A stretch of 64,000 nucleotides of DNA. It comes from Balamuthia mandrillaris (lineage: Eukaryota; Discosea; Longamoebia; Balamuthiidae). The notes below the pieces were generated by a model. That model ran no database searches. It saw only the letters and a program-made list of their open reading frames with translations, and was not told where the DNA came from. How positions within the stretch are numbered: the first letter of the stretch is position 1; the number at the start of each line of letters is the position of its first letter. Shown here piece by piece: positions 61,059 to 64,000 of this stretch. The stretch lies in contig JAVKOQ010000041.1 in NCBI GenBank assembly GCA_031835245.1, positions 124,001-188,000 of the forward strand, written 5' to 3'. The translations under genes and the position numbers were made by a program.

Positions 61059-62104
61059 TGAGCTATAAATACTCTCTTAAGAATAAAAAGAAGATATTAA
61101 ATCATAATACCCTAAGCTTCATTTATAGTATAGAAGATGTTTTCTCTCTTTATCATTTTGTTTCCCTTTGCTTTTTATGATGAAGAAGGCAAAATCAGCT
61201 CAATCCACCAAAATTACCAACAATGTAGCATAGTGTCCTATATTTTGCTAGGTTATAGATAAATAGTAAAATGATAAATGCTTCTCAAATAGATACCCCC
61301 ATGCCTATTCTCAGTACAATGCAATGTTAGTTGATTTGATAGTTAATAGAAAAGAAGAAAAAGTAGCAGTTATTAGTATAAACTTATTTAAATAAGGTGA
61401 AAGAAAATGATATTCTAGTAAAATTGTGAAAAAGAAAGTCACTATTTAGTGGAAATACAGTTGAAGTATTACTCAAAGTTGTAGTGTATATGAATTACTT
61501 GTGAGTGTAATGTTGAAAAAGATGACAGGGAAGGAAACACTTGTGGAAAAAGAGGTGATATAGCCTTTGAAAAAAGGGTTTAGAGTAGAGCTACCAAGTG
61601 GCTTTATGAGAGGAAAGTAAAACAACAAAGTTGTTGATTCATTTTCCAAAGCCTATTTATGATGAAGAAAACAGTACAAATGCATTTCTCCAAACCTAGG
61701 ATGAGTAGAATATTATGAATAGAAAAAAAGAAATAATAGTCATGTTGAAAGTAGAACAACTGTTTAATTTGTTGATAGTAAATATTAATAATAAAAAAAA
61801 CACATGATAAGGCTAGTAGGGAAACAACCTAATGGATACCAACTTGATGGACATAAAGAAAAAACCTTTAATAGAAGGAAAAAAAGAGATATATCTCTTT
61901 GAAGTCCAACCTTGTGATCAAGATCAGCACAACAGAAAGTTAGCAGAGTTATGAACTGAAATTGTGATTTATATATCTATTGTTTTTCCTGATTTATTAG
62001 TGGTGATTTTTTTCATACACACAAAAAAAAGAATTTTTTTTTGGAGCTTATTTTTTTTTACCAACACATTAACAACAAGCACATGTCTTATCTACAAAGA
62101 CAGC

Positions 62105-62215
62105 AACCAAGCAAAAGACATCAAACACAATGCACATATCAAACACAATATAAATGCTAAACACAATACACACACCAAACACAATGCACACAACACTTAC
62201 ATCAAACAGAAAAAG
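62105..62215 (+). repeat. AACACAATGCACAC tandem minisatellite
   Basis: Six or so imperfect copies, period about 15-18, of a unit like CAAACACAATGCACA, just upstream of the transposase catalytic segment. Its translation gives a KHNAHIKHN-like repeat that is probably not functional. Confidence 0.7.
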
Positions 62216-63333
62216 CACCTTGAAAATAAAAGGAAATGGTGTAAGATGAAGGAAAGAGAACTGCAAAAGAATTGGACACCTCATAAGTATGTATGTGTTG
62301 ATGAAGGAATGAGTCTATGGAAAGGAAGAAAGAAAGAAAGAAGTTTGAGTCCTTGTGAAAGGAAAGCTCCACTTGAATGGGATCAAACTGCATTTTCTTG
62401 CAAATCAAACAACATATATTTATAACTTTTGGACTTATCAAGGATACCAGTCAGCAACAAAATGGATTGTTATAACTTTCATTGAGGTGCTTCCTGATAA
62501 AGGAAAAGGATACACAGTTAGCATGGACTCCTATTATAGGAGTGTTAGAAAGGGCAAATAACACAAATGAATGAAGTCAAAACGTATTACTCAAAAAGAG
62601 GAAACATGAAAACAAAGGGTGTAAAGAGGAAAAGGTGTGATATGAACAAAACTAAACTAACTAACTAAAAGAAAGAGAGAAGAAAGCAACAAAATAAAAG
62701 GAAGAAGCCTAGTGATGTGGCAATAGGTGATTAGTATATGTCACAGATGTCAACATAAAGGAAAAGAAAGGAAAGGAGCAAAAGAACTAATATGTTGAGA
62801 GTAATTCTCAACAACAGACTCTCAATAGCAAGAGTGCTAAGAAAGATGAAAATGTCCTTTGTTATGGGCTGTAAGACAGACAAACCTTTTTCACAACAGC
62901 ATGGATTGCTTGCTGCAACTGATGGCTCAATAGTATGATGCTCTTCTTTTTGCAAGCTAATGGCCCTTTGTTGGTGAGATAAGAAGGTCCTTAATCTTTT
63001 CACAACTCCACACCTTGCTTTCTCTTGTACTCACCAAGGCCTATGTCATCTACAAAATGACCAACCAAAATAATGAAAAAGCAGCAAAAACACACAAGAG
63101 GTTTCTTTGCCAGCTTGTGCATACCTTGCTGGAAAAAGCAGGAGGCACAAAGAGGAAAAAGAGGAAAAGAAGTGATGCCAACCATCAAGCAGGTAAAGGG
63201 TTCCACTTTCCAGAGAGGATAGGAAAGTGAGGAACATGCCCCTATTGCAAAGAAGTGGCTCAGTGCACCAGCCAATACACACTTAACTGCCAAATAATCT
63301 TTGTTGCATGCTCTACTCCTGAAACCCCATAGG
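62200..63333 (+). mobile_element. Decayed piggyBac-family transposase
   Basis: Conceptual translation gives in order VCVDEGMSLWKGR (first catalytic Asp region), ERKAPLEWDQTAFSC, FWTYQGYQSATKW (in another frame), GKGYTVSMDSYYRSV (second Asp region), LVLTKAYVIYKMTNQ, FLCQLVHTLLEKAGGTKRK, and a Cys-rich end CPYCKEVAQCTSQ..TLNC. This is the order of piggyBac DDE transposases, including the C-terminal zinc-finger-like tail. At least one frame change (near 62420) and an in-frame TGA (63228-63230) break it, and the third Asp region is not recognised, so it is not active. It is a DNA transposon that targets TTAA; its ends were not located. Confidence 0.65.
62630..62825 (+). repeat. Dispersed direct repeat, copy 2
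   Basis: Counterpart of 60862-61058. Located between the second catalytic segment and the C-terminal helical part of the piggyBac relic. Confidence 0.65.
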
Positions 63334-64000
63334 TGCACAAAAAAGGTAGTACAAAAAAAAGAGGGGGAGGAGAGAGGGTGGGAAAGAATGCAGAGAGCCT
63401 CTAGTGGCGCTTCTTCCTCAATACTGTGTGTTCTCCAGGGCTGAAGATGAGCACAGGAGCTGTTGTTAGAACCAGGTTTTCCAACAAGTCAGGATGACTT
63501 GAACTATTTCTGCTTCTTATGGCATAGGCCAGACCATTTCACAGTTTAAAGTAGATGAGAAGATAGCCACATAGAGAAAGAGGGAGTCACAGAGATAAGA
63601 AAAGCAGGAGTGAAGGAGAGGAAGAGAGAGTTGAAACCTGTTCTTTTACTATTAAAACTACTGCATTATAAGTCTGGCCTGAAAGGATGAAGGGAAACAC
63701 AAGACTTTTAGCAGGGGAAAACACATGATGCCCTTACATTGTGTTACTAAAACACTAAAACTAATTTTGGAATTGAAACTTTTGTTTAATGTAAGGACCT
63801 AAAGGATTTAAGCACCAGTTTATTATTGGGTGATACTTAAAAAATTATTGTGTTGATTGGTCGATCACAGAACTTCAGCACCTGTTTTTCTTTATTTGGT
63901 GCTGTGTGCTTTTGCAGCAGAAACCAAAAAAAAAGCAAACCAAAAAAAAGCAAAAAAGTATGCAAGAAGAAGTGGAACTAACACAAAAAAAAAACAAAAA

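Larger units (their letters stand above)
60480..64000. other. AT-rich segment with dispersed repeats
   Basis: Base composition and texture change near 60.3 kb: A-rich purine stretches, few CpGs and no recognisable host exons. It contains a direct repeat pair (see repeat entries), a broken piggyBac transposase, and otherwise unassigned sequence (61.1-61.9 kb and 63.4-64.0 kb). It is either repeat-rich flanking DNA or an accumulation of mobile elements. Confidence 0.6.

Overview
This window is nuclear DNA from a gene-dense, intron-rich unicellular eukaryote. About 28 protein genes lie in the first 60 kb on both strands. Most are split by GT..AG introns rich in simple repeats. The gene set includes DNMT1 with plant-like architecture, NXF1, DHX35, PUS3, DPH5, NSE3/MAGE, a UBAP1-like ESCRT-I protein, SFR1/Mei5, a PIG-Y-like GPI subunit and amoeba-style beta-helix/GCC2-GCC3 membrane proteins. 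An amoebozoan of the Acanthamoeba/Balamuthia kind would fit, but that is inference. Stops are TAA, TAG and TGA, so the code looks standard.

Layout. 0-6.5 kb: tail of an unknown gene, an Rnl2-type RNA ligase, an unknown 693-residue protein and an alpha/beta hydrolase. 6.8-10.5 kb: two tandem paralogues for type I membrane proteins with C-terminal YxxL tails. 10.8-16 kb: an unknown acidic-tailed protein, two small membrane proteins, tRNA-Lys(CTT), an orphan last exon of a Gfo/Idh/MocA oxidoreductase, PIG-Y and an LYR-like protein. 16.3-20.1 kb: release factor eRF3 and a histidine phosphatase. 20.4-29.3 kb: DNMT1 and PUS3. 29.5-33.2 kb: DHX35. 33.2-36.6 kb: a foldback repeat, an unknown protein and ribosomal protein eL43. 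37.4-46.8 kb: a lipid-anchored protein, a sirtuin, an HSP20-DH-PH fusion, DPH5 and NSE3. 46.9-55.9 kb: UBAP1-like, NXF1, DNAJC21/Jjj1 and SFR1. 57.6-60.2 kb: a GNAT-like protein and Rab1. From about 60.3 kb to the end the DNA turns AT-rich, carries dispersed repeats and holds a broken piggyBac transposase.

Themes are translation and tRNA/ribosome function (eRF3, DPH5, PUS3, eL43, Jjj1, tRNA-Lys), chromatin and genome upkeep (DNMT1, sirtuin, NSE3, SFR1), mRNA processing and export (DHX35, NXF1) and endomembrane traffic (UBAP1, Rab1, PIG-Y, YxxL proteins). Convergent neighbours are often only 10-150 bp apart. The most striking signals are a TGA-CTAG stop context with a 32-codon in-frame extension and a GC-rich foldback at the end of eRF3; a recurring TGTCGACA palindrome, several copies 55-70 bp upstream of start codons; a TGACGTCA site 104-120 bp upstream of three different genes; and an HSP20 domain joined to a RhoGEF. 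Exon joins were placed by eye; gene ends are firmer than internal boundaries.
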